64,000 nucleotides of DNA from a bacterium HR28 (GCA_002898255.1 BEIE01000004.1:1-64000); one strand, 5' to 3'; positions 7,382 to 15,884 are shown, numbered from the stretch's first letter. Notes: a model not told the origin generated them from the sequence alone. Program-made: numbers and translations.

Positions 7382-7861
7382 ATGGGGACGACACGCGGGG
7401 ACGTGCTCCGCAACAGAATCATCGAGATTCACAACATGGTTCCTGATGTGCTCATCGGGGAGCAACCAGCGGAAGATCTCTGGTCCCTCCTGGACTCGTG
7501 GTTCGAGGCGCTCACCGAGGAGGCCACCATGCTCTCGCAAGCGCTTCCGGGAGAGGGGACCGTACCCCGCTACCTGGAGACGCTGCGCGAGTCCCTGAGA
7601 TGGGAAATCGAGGCGAACCGCGCCCTCTTCCCAGCCATCCAGAATCGGGATCCAGACCAGAGCACCGTGCACGAGGTCGCCTCTATCCTCGGTCTCGTCA
7701 CAGCAGATCTCCTGGACAAACTCTTCCGCCGCCTCGTGATCCTCGCGGAACTCGTGGGAGCCCTCGATGGGTCCATCACGCTCCCCGATGAGGCGATTAT
7801 CGCCTACTACGAGTTCCTCGGCGCGATGATTCCGGAACCGAGTGAGGAACTGGATGCCTGA
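7382..7861 (+). CDS. Hypothetical protein, left cassette
   Basis: A 159-residue helical, acidic protein of unknown family. The ATG at 7382 is chosen because GGAGG at 7371-7375 gives normal spacing; a GTG one codon upstream is also possible. Segments such as EEATMLSQALPGEGTVPRYL and VASILGLVTADLLDKLFRRL suggest a helical bundle. Confidence 0.7.
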   Translation: MGTTRGDVLRNRIIEIHNMVPDVLIGEQPAEDLWSLLDSWFEALTEEATMLSQALPGEGTVPRYLETLRESLRWEIEANRALFPAIQNRDPDQSTVHEVASILGLVTADLLDKLFRRLVILAELVGALDGSITLPDEAIIAYYEFLGAMIPEPSEELDA

Positions 7862-7875
7862 AAGGAGGTACCAGC

Positions 7876-8256
7876 ATGGCGCGGCCCGTGAAGAGCATAC
7901 GCTTCCTCGAAGGTCTTGACATCACTTTCAAGGCAGAGCCGGTCTCGGTGGCGACCTACGGGGAAGGGGGCGGGGCCACCGCCGTCTACCGCTACCGCAT
8001 CCACGCCAGCGATACCAAGGGAGAGTATCCCGGGATCCGCGGGATTCTCACGATGGCGGCCCGTATGGACACCGGTATTCGCTTCGCCTGGGAGCAGGTG
8101 ACCTGGAGCGACGGTGAGGCCCTCGGGGATTCCGACGCCTGGGATGCCCTGGCGCTTCTGCTCCGGCATATCGCGGCGCAACTCCTCTACCAGCACGCCT
8201 GGGTCGCCGTGAAGGCCGGTCTCGTCAAGGTGGAAGAGGAGGCCTTCCATGCGTGA
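7876..8256 (+). CDS. Hypothetical protein, left cassette
   Basis: A 126-residue protein with an N-terminal beta-rich half (LEGLDITFKAEPVSVATYGE; VYRYRIHASDTKG) and a helical C-terminal half (DAWDALALLLRHIAAQLLYQ). A strong AAAGGAGG precedes the ATG. It overlaps the next gene by 8 bp. No function can be assigned. Confidence 0.72.
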   Translation: MARPVKSIRFLEGLDITFKAEPVSVATYGEGGGATAVYRYRIHASDTKGEYPGIRGILTMAARMDTGIRFAWEQVTWSDGEALGDSDAWDALALLLRHIAAQLLYQHAWVAVKAGLVKVEEEAFHA

Positions 8257-8905
8257 GCCGTCTCCCTTCTTGCTCCCTCTCCCCACGTACCCATCGCCAG
8301 GAACACTCGAAGGGATCCTCCAGATGGTGGCGTCGGTGCGTGCCCTCGGCTACTGCGCATCCGGCGCCATCGTCGTGGACGACATCCCGTGCCCGCGTGG
8401 GGTCCTGGAGCACCCCTGTTATCGCGAGGCTCTCCACGCACTCGAAATGCTCTGGAGAGAGAAGCCGAAGCGCGAGACAGCGAAAGCATTCGCCGAGAAG
8501 CGCTTCGCAGCCATATCCGGTGGGAGGGAACGCGTCGATATCGAACCGATACGGCATGCCCTTCCCGGGTCCCTGGTGGTCCACAACCACCCACCGCGAC
8601 ACCGCTATCGCGGGGACCTGGGACCTTCGCCACAGGACCTGCAGGTTCTCCGTCTCCACCGGGCAGCGGGCTTGCTTCTCTCCTCCCCGGGTGCAGTCTG
8701 GATCATCGCTTTCGACGGGAACGATGGTCCCGAGGATCTGGAGGTGCTGGAGTATGCCATCGTCGCCGGGGGGAGACTCGCGGAGTCCCAACGCTGGAAC
8801 AGCCTGCGGAAACTCGCTGCCGTGGTTCTCACCCTCATCGGCTGCTCCTGGGTCAGGATACCGGAGCAGCATTTCGTCTCTCTAGTTCGAAAGGAGGTTG
8901 CATGA
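8249..8905 (+). CDS. JAB/MPN (JAMM-motif) metalloprotease-like protein
   Basis: A 218-residue protein with the signature GSLVVHNHPPRHRYRGDLGP followed by SPQDLQVL, matching the JAMM pattern H-x-H-P...S-x-x-D that binds zinc in JAB/MPN peptidases and in RadC-like proteins. A candidate catalytic acidic residue lies upstream (AIVVDDIPCP). The stretch after the motif (AAGLLLSSPGAVWIIAF) fits the next core strand. The gene lies in a tight run: 8 bp overlap with the previous gene and 4 bp (ATGA) with the next. A second JAMM-like protein is encoded at 9350. The substrate is unknown; the motif call is good and enzymatic activity is inferred. Confidence 0.7.
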   Translation: MREPSPFLLPLPTYPSPGTLEGILQMVASVRALGYCASGAIVVDDIPCPRGVLEHPCYREALHALEMLWREKPKRETAKAFAEKRFAAISGGRERVDIEPIRHALPGSLVVHNHPPRHRYRGDLGPSPQDLQVLRLHRAAGLLLSSPGAVWIIAFDGNDGPEDLEVLEYAIVAGGRLAESQRWNSLRKLAAVVLTLIGCSWVRIPEQHFVSLVRKEVA

Positions 8906-9381
8906 GCATCGTGAGAAGCAAGAGCTTGTCGAGAAGACGGATACCAGTGTGGATCGACGCCGCACTGGCCGAGGATCTCGAGAGAGTCACCATTCCAGGA
9001 ACACACCCAGCAACGCTGCTCCGACTCCTCTTGCGCGCAGCCATCCGCGAGGTCGAGGAGATCCAGCTCTCGGAAGGTGTGCGACGTCTGGCCCCTCTGG
9101 TCTGGACTGCCGTCGCACCCAGGAGACGCAGACCATCCGTGATCGAGAGACTCCCGCGCATCGTCGATGAACACCTGGAAGCTATCGGCGCATCGTATGC
9201 GACCCGCGCCAAGGTCTATGCGCTGCTCTTGCCGCTCTCTCCCCTGCAGCGCCTCCTGCTCATCGCCGAGGGAGCGAGGGTGACCCAGTGCGCTCTCGGT
9301 GGCACGGGGGAGCAGCAGTGGGGAAGCGAGGACAGCGAGGAGGGAGAGCATGAAGAAGCTGGTGCCGACGTTGGAGCATAG
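8902..9381 (+). CDS. Hypothetical basic protein between two JAMM-like genes
   Basis: A 159-residue protein starting at ATG 8902, with AAAGGAGG upstream and an ATGA overlap with the preceding stop. The N-terminus (SIVRSKSLSRRRIPVWIDAA, then LLRLLLRAAIREVEEIQ) recalls a short ribbon-helix-helix-like module, which would suit DNA binding or an antitoxin role, but the match is by eye only. The tail is Gly/Glu-rich and probably disordered. It overlaps the following gene by 32 bp. Confidence 0.65.
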   Translation: MSIVRSKSLSRRRIPVWIDAALAEDLERVTIPGTHPATLLRLLLRAAIREVEEIQLSEGVRRLAPLVWTAVAPRRRRPSVIERLPRIVDEHLEAIGASYATRAKVYALLLPLSPLQRLLLIAEGARVTQCALGGTGEQQWGSEDSEEGEHEEAGADVGA

Positions 9382-9859
9382 CCTCCCGGCCACCGTCGAC
9401 TGGAGGAGCGTCGCGGAAACCGTCTCTGGATGCCTCGAGGACCCTCCCTACCCCCCGGAGCAGTTCTGGGCCATCGGTCCCGATGGTTCGCTCCGTGGGC
9501 ACTACCGTGGCGGCGACGACTCAGTGACGGTACCCTTCCCCGAACTCGGGAAGTTGTACCAGGCCATCTTCCTCCACTCGCACCCACCAGGGGTACCACC
9601 GACGCTCCACGATACCTATCACGCCGTCATCGCAGCATCGCCGCTTCTCGTGGTCGTCGAGGGAGGAAGGGCACACCTCGTTAGGGTCTGGCACCGCCAG
9701 GCACCTGGCCTCGTCGGCGCCAAACTCTCCGCGTCCTCGAACTTGGAACGAGGGGTCCGGATGGTCAGAGGCAAATACGACATCGTCCCTCTTCTCGCCG
9801 TGGAAGAGGCGATACGGTCACTGGAGGAGCGTTGGCAAGCGTTTCTGGAGGAGGAATGA
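9350..9859 (+). CDS. Second JAMM-motif-like protein
   Basis: A 169-residue protein with LYQAIFLHSHPPGVPPTLHD, which fits H-x-H-P...[S/T]-x-x-D with Thr in place of the usual Ser. The following strand (SPLLVVVEGGRAHLVRVW) suits a JAB/MPN core. The N-terminal part (VPTLEHSLPATVDWRSVAET) is not recognised. The start at 9350 follows a GAGGAGGG site. The neighbouring protein at 8249 is of the same general type, so the pair may have arisen by an old duplication or act together. The Ser-to-Thr change leaves catalysis uncertain. Confidence 0.62.
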   Translation: MKKLVPTLEHSLPATVDWRSVAETVSGCLEDPPYPPEQFWAIGPDGSLRGHYRGGDDSVTVPFPELGKLYQAIFLHSHPPGVPPTLHDTYHAVIAASPLLVVVEGGRAHLVRVWHRQAPGLVGAKLSASSNLERGVRMVRGKYDIVPLLAVEEAIRSLEERWQAFLEEE

Positions 9860-9860
9860 C

Positions 9861-10349
9861 ATGTATCTCTGCGGCAGATGTCATGGAACGGGAGTTTACC
9901 AGGACAATCACTGCCCCATCTGCGGTGGGTGGGGCGTCCTTCCCGGTATCCATAAAACCTGCTCGCGCTGCCAGGGGAGGGGAGCGGACCCTCGTGGCTA
10001 TACCTGCCAGCTCTGTTACGGCAAAGGGTGGGTAGCCGCGACGGTCCAGTACGAGAACCCCAGGATCCTCAGGATCCCGGTATCCACACTCGCAGCCGTC
10101 TGGCTCTCGGTACGCGCCGGAGAACCATCTCCTGTCTCGGAGCAGAGTACCGGTATCGCCGCTGGCATCCTCCTCGCCCTCCAGGAGCAGCGCGAAAGAG
10201 AAGGGTTCGAGGAGGGAGCGCAGATCCGCAGGATCTTCTCCGAGGGAGGGTGGATCGTCGTCGCACCCGACGGGATCTGGCACCTGGTCGAGGGAAAGAA
10301 TCCGACGAGGATCCTCGCCTTCCCCGCCCTCGGTTCGCAAGGCGCGTGA
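9861..10349 (+). CDS. Free-standing DnaJ-type cysteine-rich zinc-finger protein
   Basis: A 162-residue protein whose first 60 residues hold four C-x-x-C-x-G-x-G modules: CGRCHGTG, CPICGGWG, CSRCQGRG and CQLCYGKG. This is the arrangement of the DnaJ cysteine-rich domain, which binds two zinc ions and supports substrate or thiol chemistry. There is no J domain and no DnaJ C-terminal domain. The rest (PVSTLAAVWLSVRAGEPSPV onward) is of unknown family. It starts 1 bp after the preceding stop. Such stand-alone modules may act as phage chaperone adaptors; the domain call is firm and the role is inferred. Confidence 0.8.
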   Translation: MYLCGRCHGTGVYQDNHCPICGGWGVLPGIHKTCSRCQGRGADPRGYTCQLCYGKGWVAATVQYENPRILRIPVSTLAAVWLSVRAGEPSPVSEQSTGIAAGILLALQEQREREGFEEGAQIRRIFSEGGWIVVAPDGIWHLVEGKNPTRILAFPALGSQGA

Positions 10350-10362
10350 AAGGAGGGACGCC

Positions 10363-10656
10363 ATGACGCTGCCACCGTTTGCCCGAATCTTGCGCGAGTA
10401 CCGTGAGAAACATGACGTTTCCCAGTACCGCCTCGCGAAGGCTGTCGGTGTGGACCACTCGTATATCAGCCGTCTCGAGTCTGGGCAACGCCGCCCCAGC
10501 TACGACATCGTCCTGTCCATCGCGAGGGCGCTGGATCTGCAGGGGGAGGAGAAGAAGACCCTCTTCGCAGCGGCGGGTTTTCTCCCTCCCGAGGAACTCG
10601 AGGCGTTGTTCTCCTGGCAGCGACTCGCGCAACCGGAGAGGGAGGGTGAACGTTGA
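10363..10656 (+). CDS. XRE-family helix-turn-helix regulator
   Basis: A 97-residue protein with a clear Cro/C1-type HTH at about residues 8-62 (REYREKHDVSQYRLAKAVGV then DHSYISRLESGQRRPSYDIV). A short helical tail follows. AAAGGAGGG precedes the ATG. It lies near the end of the plus-strand left cassette, so it could be a Cro-like or auxiliary regulator. The protein at 39525 is the other candidate, and which of the two is the lysogeny repressor cannot be settled from sequence. Confidence 0.88.
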   Translation: MTLPPFARILREYREKHDVSQYRLAKAVGVDHSYISRLESGQRRPSYDIVLSIARALDLQGEEKKTLFAAAGFLPPEELEALFSWQRLAQPEREGER

Positions 10657-10693
10657 AAAGCGAGAGCGTTCTCGACAGAGAGGAGTCGTGACG

Positions 10694-11284
10694 ATGGTCT
10701 CTCATGCACCGACGCTGGAGGAGATCCTGCGCGAAGCCGTCTGCTACGACGAGGAAGAGGAGGGGTGGCTCTGCGAGATCCCCTGGGAGGAGGATCTCTG
10801 GGCACGCGGGAAAACGCGAGAGGAGGCCCTCGAAGGTCTTGCCGCCTGCATCCGAGAGTGGCTCGAGGAAGAGGGGTGGGGCGAGGAAGCAGAAGGAGAC
10901 GAGGATATCCAGCCTCTCCAAGAACCCTGGACACCAGGTCTCTTCGGTATCCCCTGGCGCTGGATCCTGATCCCGTCGCTCCTTCTGGTCTCTCTCCTGG
11001 TCACTCTGGTGGTCCTCGCGGGCCACCCACCACAGTACGGATTGGAACGATCCGTACCACAGGCAGAGACACCAGTACCGACGGCGACCTTCCGGTCACA
11101 ACAACCATCGCTTCCGGCACCGACTATCCAGGTGGCGCCAGTGGAGAGCCCGCAGGGGGAACGGTACCAGGAGCTGGAGCAGATGCGGGAGATGGAGCAG
11201 CACCTCCGCCAACTCGAAACGCGCCTGGCCCTCTGCTCCGACCCCGATACTGGTTCCTTTGCCCGGGCATACTTCTGCCACTGA
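10694..11284 (+). CDS. HicB-like domain fused to a transmembrane segment and coiled tail
   Basis: A 196-residue protein. Residues 8-58 (ILREAVCYDEEEEGWLCEIP then WARGKTREEALEGLAACIRE) follow the HicB antitoxin-like fold pattern: short strands, a G-K-T-x-E-E-A turn, then a helix. Residues 90-110 are a single hydrophobic membrane span. The C-terminus is Pro/Thr-rich and then coiled (ERYQELEQMREMEQHLRQLE). No HicA partner is adjacent. The start at ATG 10694 follows GAGGAG; a GTG at 10688 is an alternative. The gene contains a GTACGGAT palindrome at 11035-11057. It is last in the cassette and is followed by a strong terminator. Confidence 0.65.
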   Translation: MVSHAPTLEEILREAVCYDEEEEGWLCEIPWEEDLWARGKTREEALEGLAACIREWLEEEGWGEEAEGDEDIQPLQEPWTPGLFGIPWRWILIPSLLLVSLLVTLVVLAGHPPQYGLERSVPQAETPVPTATFRSQQPSLPAPTIQVAPVESPQGERYQELEQMREMEQHLRQLETRLALCSDPDTGSFARAYFCH

Positions 11285-11299
11285 CCCGCAACAAAAGAA

Positions 11300-11330
11300 A
11301 AAGGGGTCAGGCTCATGGCCTGACCCCTTT
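11300..11330. terminator. Strong bidirectional terminator
   Basis: Perfect 13-bp stem (AAAGGGGTCAGGC at 11300-11312 with its complement at 11318-11330) and a 5-nt loop. It lies between the end of the plus-strand left cassette and the end of the minus-strand late block. A-rich and T-rich flanks allow termination in both directions. Confidence 0.88.
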
Positions 11331-11354
11331 CCGTTTCTCCCGTTGCCGCGGTGG

Positions 11355-11702
11355 TCACCGAGAAGGTCCGCGACCTTCATCCAGCGGCGGGAACTCGATG
11401 ACGCCGAAACTCGCTGGTGTCCCTGCCACTGGAGCTGCCCCCTCGTCGCTCCCGCGCTTCACGTAACGCACCGTGAGGCTGGCAACCGCTGCGAGGGCGA
11501 GTCCTGCACCCAGCGCCTGCTGCAGGCTCGCGGGTGCGAACTGTGCTACCGCTGCCACGGCGACGCCCACCACCAGTGCCACCAGCGGGGTGAAGCGCCC
11601 ACGCAGCCGTGGCACCGCCTCGATGATGGTTTGCACCAGGAATACGACGAGAACGACGGCCTGGAACCCGCCGAGGAGGATTCCGCTGACGTCGACCTCC
11701 AT
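11355..11702 (-). CDS. Putative holin
   Basis: A 115-residue membrane protein with about three hydrophobic segments (QAVVLVVFLVQTIIEAV; FTPLVALVVGVAVAAVAQFA; a third around LGAGLALAAVASLTV), a short N-terminus and a charged C-terminus. Its place directly after the endolysin gene supports a holin that would permeabilise the membrane for lysin release. The start at 11702 follows an AGGAGG-type site; longer upstream in-frame sequence would run back into the endolysin gene. Confidence 0.7.
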   Translation of the reverse strand: MEVDVSGILLGGFQAVVLVVFLVQTIIEAVPRLRGRFTPLVALVVGVAVAAVAQFAPASLQQALGAGLALAAVASLTVRYVKRGSDEGAAPVAGTPASFGVIEFPPLDEGRGPSR

Positions 11703-11703
11703 C

Positions 11704-13170
11704 TCACGCTGCCTCCTTTCTTCCCTCGAGATGCGCGAGCAGGCGATGACCTGCCTCCACGACGGCGCGGAGATCCGCGGATGCCTGCTCCAAGAGAGCC
11801 ACAAAGCCGCTCAGCTCCTGAGCCAGATGCTCGTGCTCCTGCTCCTGCGTCTCGTTGCGCGCCTGGAGGAGCTTCTCCAGCTCCTCTCTCGCATCCAATA
11901 GCTCCGCTCCCACTCTCCCGAGAACCACGTGGTAATCCTCAGGCTTCCCGATGTCGGGTCGGTGCTCGAAGCGCGCCCTCTCGAAGTATTGGACGGTCAC
12001 GCCGTTTTCCTGGAACTCCTCGGTGATGGGCCATCCGAAGAGGGGGAGGCCACCGCGCTCCTCCCAGAAGCGCCGGAAGCCACCACCCAAGTGACACCCG
12101 AAGGGACCCACCTGGATCACCGCCATGGGATCATCGTGTACCAGCTGCTGCCCGAGGAAGCCCTGCACCAGCTGCAAGAAACGCTCCCAGGGGAAGAAGG
12201 GTCCGGGATCCGTGTGCCTGCCGGATCCGCCGCCGTAGCGCGGATCGGTGGGGTCAGGAACATCCACATGCCCAGCGATACCCGGAACACCCGCGAGAAT
12301 GCCCTGGCGGTCTACCTTGCGCACCGGAATCTGGTGTCGCCGACAGAGGTCGGCAACCAGCTCCGCTGTCGCCTGCAGAACCTCCCCCTCCACGGGTGGA
12401 TTCTGCCGCGAGTATCCCACCATCTCGATGTTGAGGCTGGCTCGATTCACACCATAGTTCCCGGCAGTCCACGCCGTGTCTCCCTCAGGAACCAGGCGCA
12501 CTACCCGCACCGGCTGCGAGGAACCGTCTCTCCCCACCACGTAGTGCGCCGAGGCCTGGCTCTGGGGGTTGCGCAGCCAGTTGACCGAAGATGTGAAGCC
12601 ACCCTCCGTCGTGTGCAGCAGGATCCACAGAATCCGTTTCCCTCCGCGACCCTGGTCGCGATTGGGAGAGAGCATCTCCTCGATCTCGAGTGCCATACTG
12701 CCCTCCTGATAACGCTGCATGAAGGCGAGAACCGACGCGATGTAGGCAGCAGGATCGTTCCCATCGCTCCGCGGAGCCCAGATGGGGATGATCTCCTCCA
12801 CCGTTACCGCACCTGCCCTCGCATAGGGATAACGTGGATCCACCAGTCGGTGCGCAGCATCGCGGAAGCCCTCGGTCCAGGAGGGGTAGCGGATGAATCG
12901 CCCCTTCTCCGTCTCCACCGGCTCCCCCACACCCGTCGAGCTGCTCCTGGTGTTTCCAGGGTTCTTGGTTCCGTACTCGGCGACGATGCCGAGGGTACCG
13001 AAGCGAGACTCGTGCCAGAAGATGGCCAGGAGGAACAAGGGGTCGACTCCCTCGGAGACGATAGCATCGTAGCCCTGCTCCGCCTCCACTGCTGCCGGTG
13101 ACCCGAAGGAGACGAGGAGACTCCGGAAGCGCCCTTTGGATATCCTGGGAGAGACACCGACGACTCTCAC
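11704..13170 (-). CDS. Modular endolysin: glucosaminidase-like, amidase, YFER-type C-terminal domain
   Basis: A 488-residue lysin. Residues about 35-130 resemble a lysozyme-like glucosaminidase (DPLFLLAIFWHESRFGTLGI, with candidate catalytic E54). Residues about 180-330 form an Amidase_2 zinc amidase (ILLHTTEGGF with H186; NIEMVG; GIAGHVDVPDP with H301; HTDPGPFFPW). Residues about 350-417 carry a Chloroflexota-style domain (GGLPLFGWPITEEF; VQYFERARFE) also seen in this prophage's secreted cargo. The C-terminus is coiled. It probably cleaves peptidoglycan at two bonds. The GTG start at 13170 overlaps the previous stop (GTGA), which fixes the start. No signal peptide is visible, so export probably needs the holin. 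Confidence 0.87.
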   Translation of the reverse strand: MRVVGVSPRISKGRFRSLLVSFGSPAAVEAEQGYDAIVSEGVDPLFLLAIFWHESRFGTLGIVAEYGTKNPGNTRSSSTGVGEPVETEKGRFIRYPSWTEGFRDAAHRLVDPRYPYARAGAVTVEEIIPIWAPRSDGNDPAAYIASVLAFMQRYQEGSMALEIEEMLSPNRDQGRGGKRILWILLHTTEGGFTSSVNWLRNPQSQASAHYVVGRDGSSQPVRVVRLVPEGDTAWTAGNYGVNRASLNIEMVGYSRQNPPVEGEVLQATAELVADLCRRHQIPVRKVDRQGILAGVPGIAGHVDVPDPTDPRYGGGSGRHTDPGPFFPWERFLQLVQGFLGQQLVHDDPMAVIQVGPFGCHLGGGFRRFWEERGGLPLFGWPITEEFQENGVTVQYFERARFEHRPDIGKPEDYHVVLGRVGAELLDAREELEKLLQARNETQEQEHEHLAQELSGFVALLEQASADLRAVVEAGHRLLAHLEGRKEAA

Positions 13171-13376
13171 GAATCCGCATCCTCCCTCGTGAAGCGCGCT
13201 CTCCTCGCGCCCAGCAGCAGTTGGGGACGGAGGTAGTAGCGGCGCTGCTCGCTCAGGAGCATCCTGCGCTCCAGTTCTCGCACCTTCCGTTGCGCTGCTG
13301 CGATCTCCTGCCACTGCCGGTCACATGCCTCCCTCGGACTGCCGATGGAGAGGAGACCGCGCAAGATTCCCGTCAT
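13167..13376 (-). CDS. Small coiled-coil protein in the lysis cassette
   Basis: A 69-residue protein (TGILRGLLSIGSPREACDRQ, then a basic helical segment with WQEIAAAQRKVRELERRMLL). Its start overlaps the preceding gene's stop (ATGA) and its stop overlaps the endolysin start (GTGA). It is wedged between two membrane or lysis genes, so a lysis-accessory role is possible, but no family is recognised. Confidence 0.6.
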   Translation of the reverse strand: MTGILRGLLSIGSPREACDRQWQEIAAAQRKVRELERRMLLSEQRRYYLRPQLLLGARRARFTREDADS

Positions 13377-13597
13377 GACTCCCTCCTCTCCAGGCGCTGG
13401 ATGGCTTTCTCCGCGAGGCTGGTGGTGGAGAGAGCGATCTCCCTCCAGGCATCGCGCTCCCTCGCCACCTCCTCGTAGTGCCGACCAAAAACCCACCACC
13501 CGCGTGCACCAGCTATCAGGATCAAGAGCAGCAGGGTGATGGTTCCGAGATCCGACAGCGCCGACAAGAGTTCCGGATTCAGGATCTCCACACCCAC
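13373..13597 (-). CDS. Single-span membrane protein, lysis cassette (holin or spanin-like candidate)
   Basis: A 74-residue protein with one transmembrane segment at about residues 16-36 (GTITLLLLILIAGARGWWVF) and a charged coiled C-terminal half (YEEVARERDAWREIALSTTS). This topology is common among phage antiholins, holins and inner-membrane spanins. It is first in the lysis cassette, 20 bp downstream of the fibre gene, and its stop overlaps the next start. Confidence 0.6.
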   Translation of the reverse strand: MGVEILNPELLSALSDLGTITLLLLILIAGARGWWVFGRHYEEVARERDAWREIALSTTSLAEKAIQRLERRES

Positions 13598-13616
13598 CCC
13601 CTTTCCCCCAGTCTCG

Positions 13617-15806
13617 TTATCCGAGGAAGACGATTTGCAAGCGGTTGAAGGTCCCTGCCGTTCCCTCGCTGTAGGTGGAGCGCGAGGTGCTGCACCAGAT
13701 CACGACGTCGATGGTGTCGTTGACGGCACAGGGAAGCAGGATCTGACCAGACGCAAGCACGTAGTCGCTAGTGTCGATGTTCTGGTCATAGACGTAGTAC
13801 TCCGTGCCGCCCTTCCGTACCCGCAACGACACCCTTCCGCCGCCGGTTGCCGCATTCAACAGAACCGAAACGCTGACGAGATAGAGGCCAGCGAGACCGA
13901 CAGTGTAAAAGTTCGACGTGCTGTTCCAGTTTCCGGGACCGGTTTGGCTCACGGCATTCGGGAAACTCACCACCGTCGTCGTGTTCGCGGCGATGCTCTG
14001 CGAAGTGGTCTTCCCGCGGAACAGGAAGGGGCGGTTCCCGATGGTCACGTACCCCGAGACGGAGAGGTTCCCGCTGATGGACCCCCCGCTGGTGAGCAGG
14101 AAGCTGGATGCGTGGTAGCCATCCACGAGGTCAGCGTTGAGACTGTTGCAGAGCGTCCCATTGGACACCGGGACCTGGTTGCTGGAATTCCCCGCATGGT
14201 ACCCATCCAGAAGATCCGCATGGAGGCCCGATCCCGCGCCTTGCGGTGAGACCGTTATCGTAACCGTCTTGGTACTCGTGTTCGCTGCGAGGCTGATGTT
14301 GCTCCCGGCGGAGAGGTTCAGCGTATCCGTCGTCGTGGATGCAGCAATCGTGGTGCTTCCGACGGCGACATTCGAGAACGCATTCTGGTTCTGGAGAGCA
14401 GAAGCGTGGTACCCATCCAGAAGGTCGGCGTGAAGGCCAGAGCCCGAGCCCTGCGGTGAGACCGCTATCGTCACTTGCTTCGTCGCAGCGTCGGGGGTCA
14501 ATGTCACATTGCTGCCAGCAGCCAGCTTGACGGTATCACCAGGAACCGTCGCGGCAACGTTGGTGCTCCCGACTTGAACGACACCGTAGCTGTTGACGCT
14601 GCTCCCACCCGACGCCGCAATCGTGACCTTCTTGTTGGCGGCGTCGGGTGTCAGGGTCACGTTGGAGCCAGCCACCAGCTCGATGGTATCCGTTTTCTGC
14701 GTCGCGGCGATGGTTATGCTACCCACCTTGACGCCGGAGAAGGCGTTTTGATTCACCTCGGCGCCTGGCTGGATACCATCGAGCTTTGCCTTATCGCCTG
14801 CACTCAGGAAGCCCGACGTCGTCGTCGTCGCATCCGGATGCGTGTGCGACGCCGGGGCAAATGCGCTGGCATGCTGTCCATCCAGGAGGTCAGCGTCGAG
14901 ACCAGAGCCGGAGCCCTGGGGTCCCACCGCGATGGTCACTTTGTCGTTGGCTGCATCCGGTGTCAACGTGACGTGAGCCCCAGCAGCCAGCTCCAGGACA
15001 TCCGCTGGTGCATCGGCAACCAGATTCGTCGCCCCTACCTTCACCGTCGCGAAGGTGTTTTGCGGCGGGTGCGTGTGAGACGCCGGGGCGAAATCGCTGG
15101 CATGCTTGCCGTCGAGAAGATCCGCATCCAGACCAGATCCCGCACCGTCGTTCCCAGCGTGCCAGATCTGGTACGCAGTCTCGCTCCCTGCACTGGATCC
15201 TGCTGGGCTCTGGAGGAAGCGGAGATTCGATCCCGAGAGCTGCAGCTCCTCCGTCTGCATGTTGTAGACCAGAATATTCCGCGCATCAGGCCAACTTCCG
15301 CGCTGATGGCGCAGAAAGAGGTTCGCATTCCCTCCACCACCCGCCTGCGCATTCTCCAGGAAGAAGCGGATGTCCCTCTGGGCGGAGACAGGGGCACCAT
15401 GGTAGAACTCGATACCAGCGGTGCTGTACTGACTCGTCGCGCTGGTTCTGACCTGCAGGATGCTGCTCCCGGCGGTACCCGTATCGATGGTGAGGGTACC
15501 GCTCATGGTATCCCCGGTCTTCTTCACGTAAGTGCCATCGTGATGATGTCCCGCTGCTGCGAAGGCACTCGCGTGCTGTCCATCGAGAAGGTCAGCGTCG
15601 AGACCCGAGCCGGAGCCCTGAGGGGTGATATCCGCGGGAGCATGTGTATGCGCGGGTACGGTGATCTGCCGTGCTACCCAGCGCCCCTGTGCTGCGTCCC
15701 AGAGCAGGAGCGATCCATCTGGAGGGTCGCCAGGGATCTCCACGTCTAGAAGCTGGCGAAGGCGCGTGCCGCGTGGTATCACCCGGCGAAACGTCTCCTC
15801 GGCCAT
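13617..15806 (-). CDS. Repeat-rich tail fibre with C1q/TNF-like head
   Basis: A 729-residue fibre. The N-terminus (AEETFRRVIPRGTRLRQLLD) probably attaches to the virion. The shaft holds six copies of a motif like [18 protein letters not shown], alternating with blocks of the type VKVGATNLVADAPADVLELA plus HVTLTPDAANDKVTIAV. The C-terminal 130 residues (FRGKTTSQSIAANTTTVVSF; FYTVGLAGLYLVSVSVLLNA; LQIVFLG end) resemble a jelly-roll C1q/TNF-like trimeric head. It probably binds the host surface. The start at 15806 follows GGAGGT. It shares near-identical DNA blocks with the fibre at 16476, which allows recombination between them. Confidence 0.85.
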   Translation of the reverse strand: MAEETFRRVIPRGTRLRQLLDVEIPGDPPDGSLLLWDAAQGRWVARQITVPAHTHAPADITPQGSGSGLDADLLDGQHASAFAAAGHHHDGTYVKKTGDTMSGTLTIDTGTAGSSILQVRTSATSQYSTAGIEFYHGAPVSAQRDIRFFLENAQAGGGGNANLFLRHQRGSWPDARNILVYNMQTEELQLSGSNLRFLQSPAGSSAGSETAYQIWHAGNDGAGSGLDADLLDGKHASDFAPASHTHPPQNTFATVKVGATNLVADAPADVLELAAGAHVTLTPDAANDKVTIAVGPQGSGSGLDADLLDGQHASAFAPASHTHPDATTTTSGFLSAGDKAKLDGIQPGAEVNQNAFSGVKVGSITIAATQKTDTIELVAGSNVTLTPDAANKKVTIAASGGSSVNSYGVVQVGSTNVAATVPGDTVKLAAGSNVTLTPDAATKQVTIAVSPQGSGSGLHADLLDGYHASALQNQNAFSNVAVGSTTIAASTTTDTLNLSAGSNISLAANTSTKTVTITVSPQGAGSGLHADLLDGYHAGNSSNQVPVSNGTLCNSLNADLVDGYHASSFLLTSGGSISGNLSVSGYVTIGNRPFLFRGKTTSQSIAANTTTVVSFPNAVSQTGPGNWNSTSNFYTVGLAGLYLVSVSVLLNAATGGGRVSLRVRKGGTEYYVYDQNIDTSDYVLASGQILLPCAVNDTIDVVIWCSTSRSTYSEGTAGTFNRLQIVFLG

Positions 15807-15884
15807 CGGTACCTCCACTCAGCGAAAGGTCACCCAATCATTGCCGACGCAGCGAGGGACAGACAGCGACCCTCGAGAGAGGCG

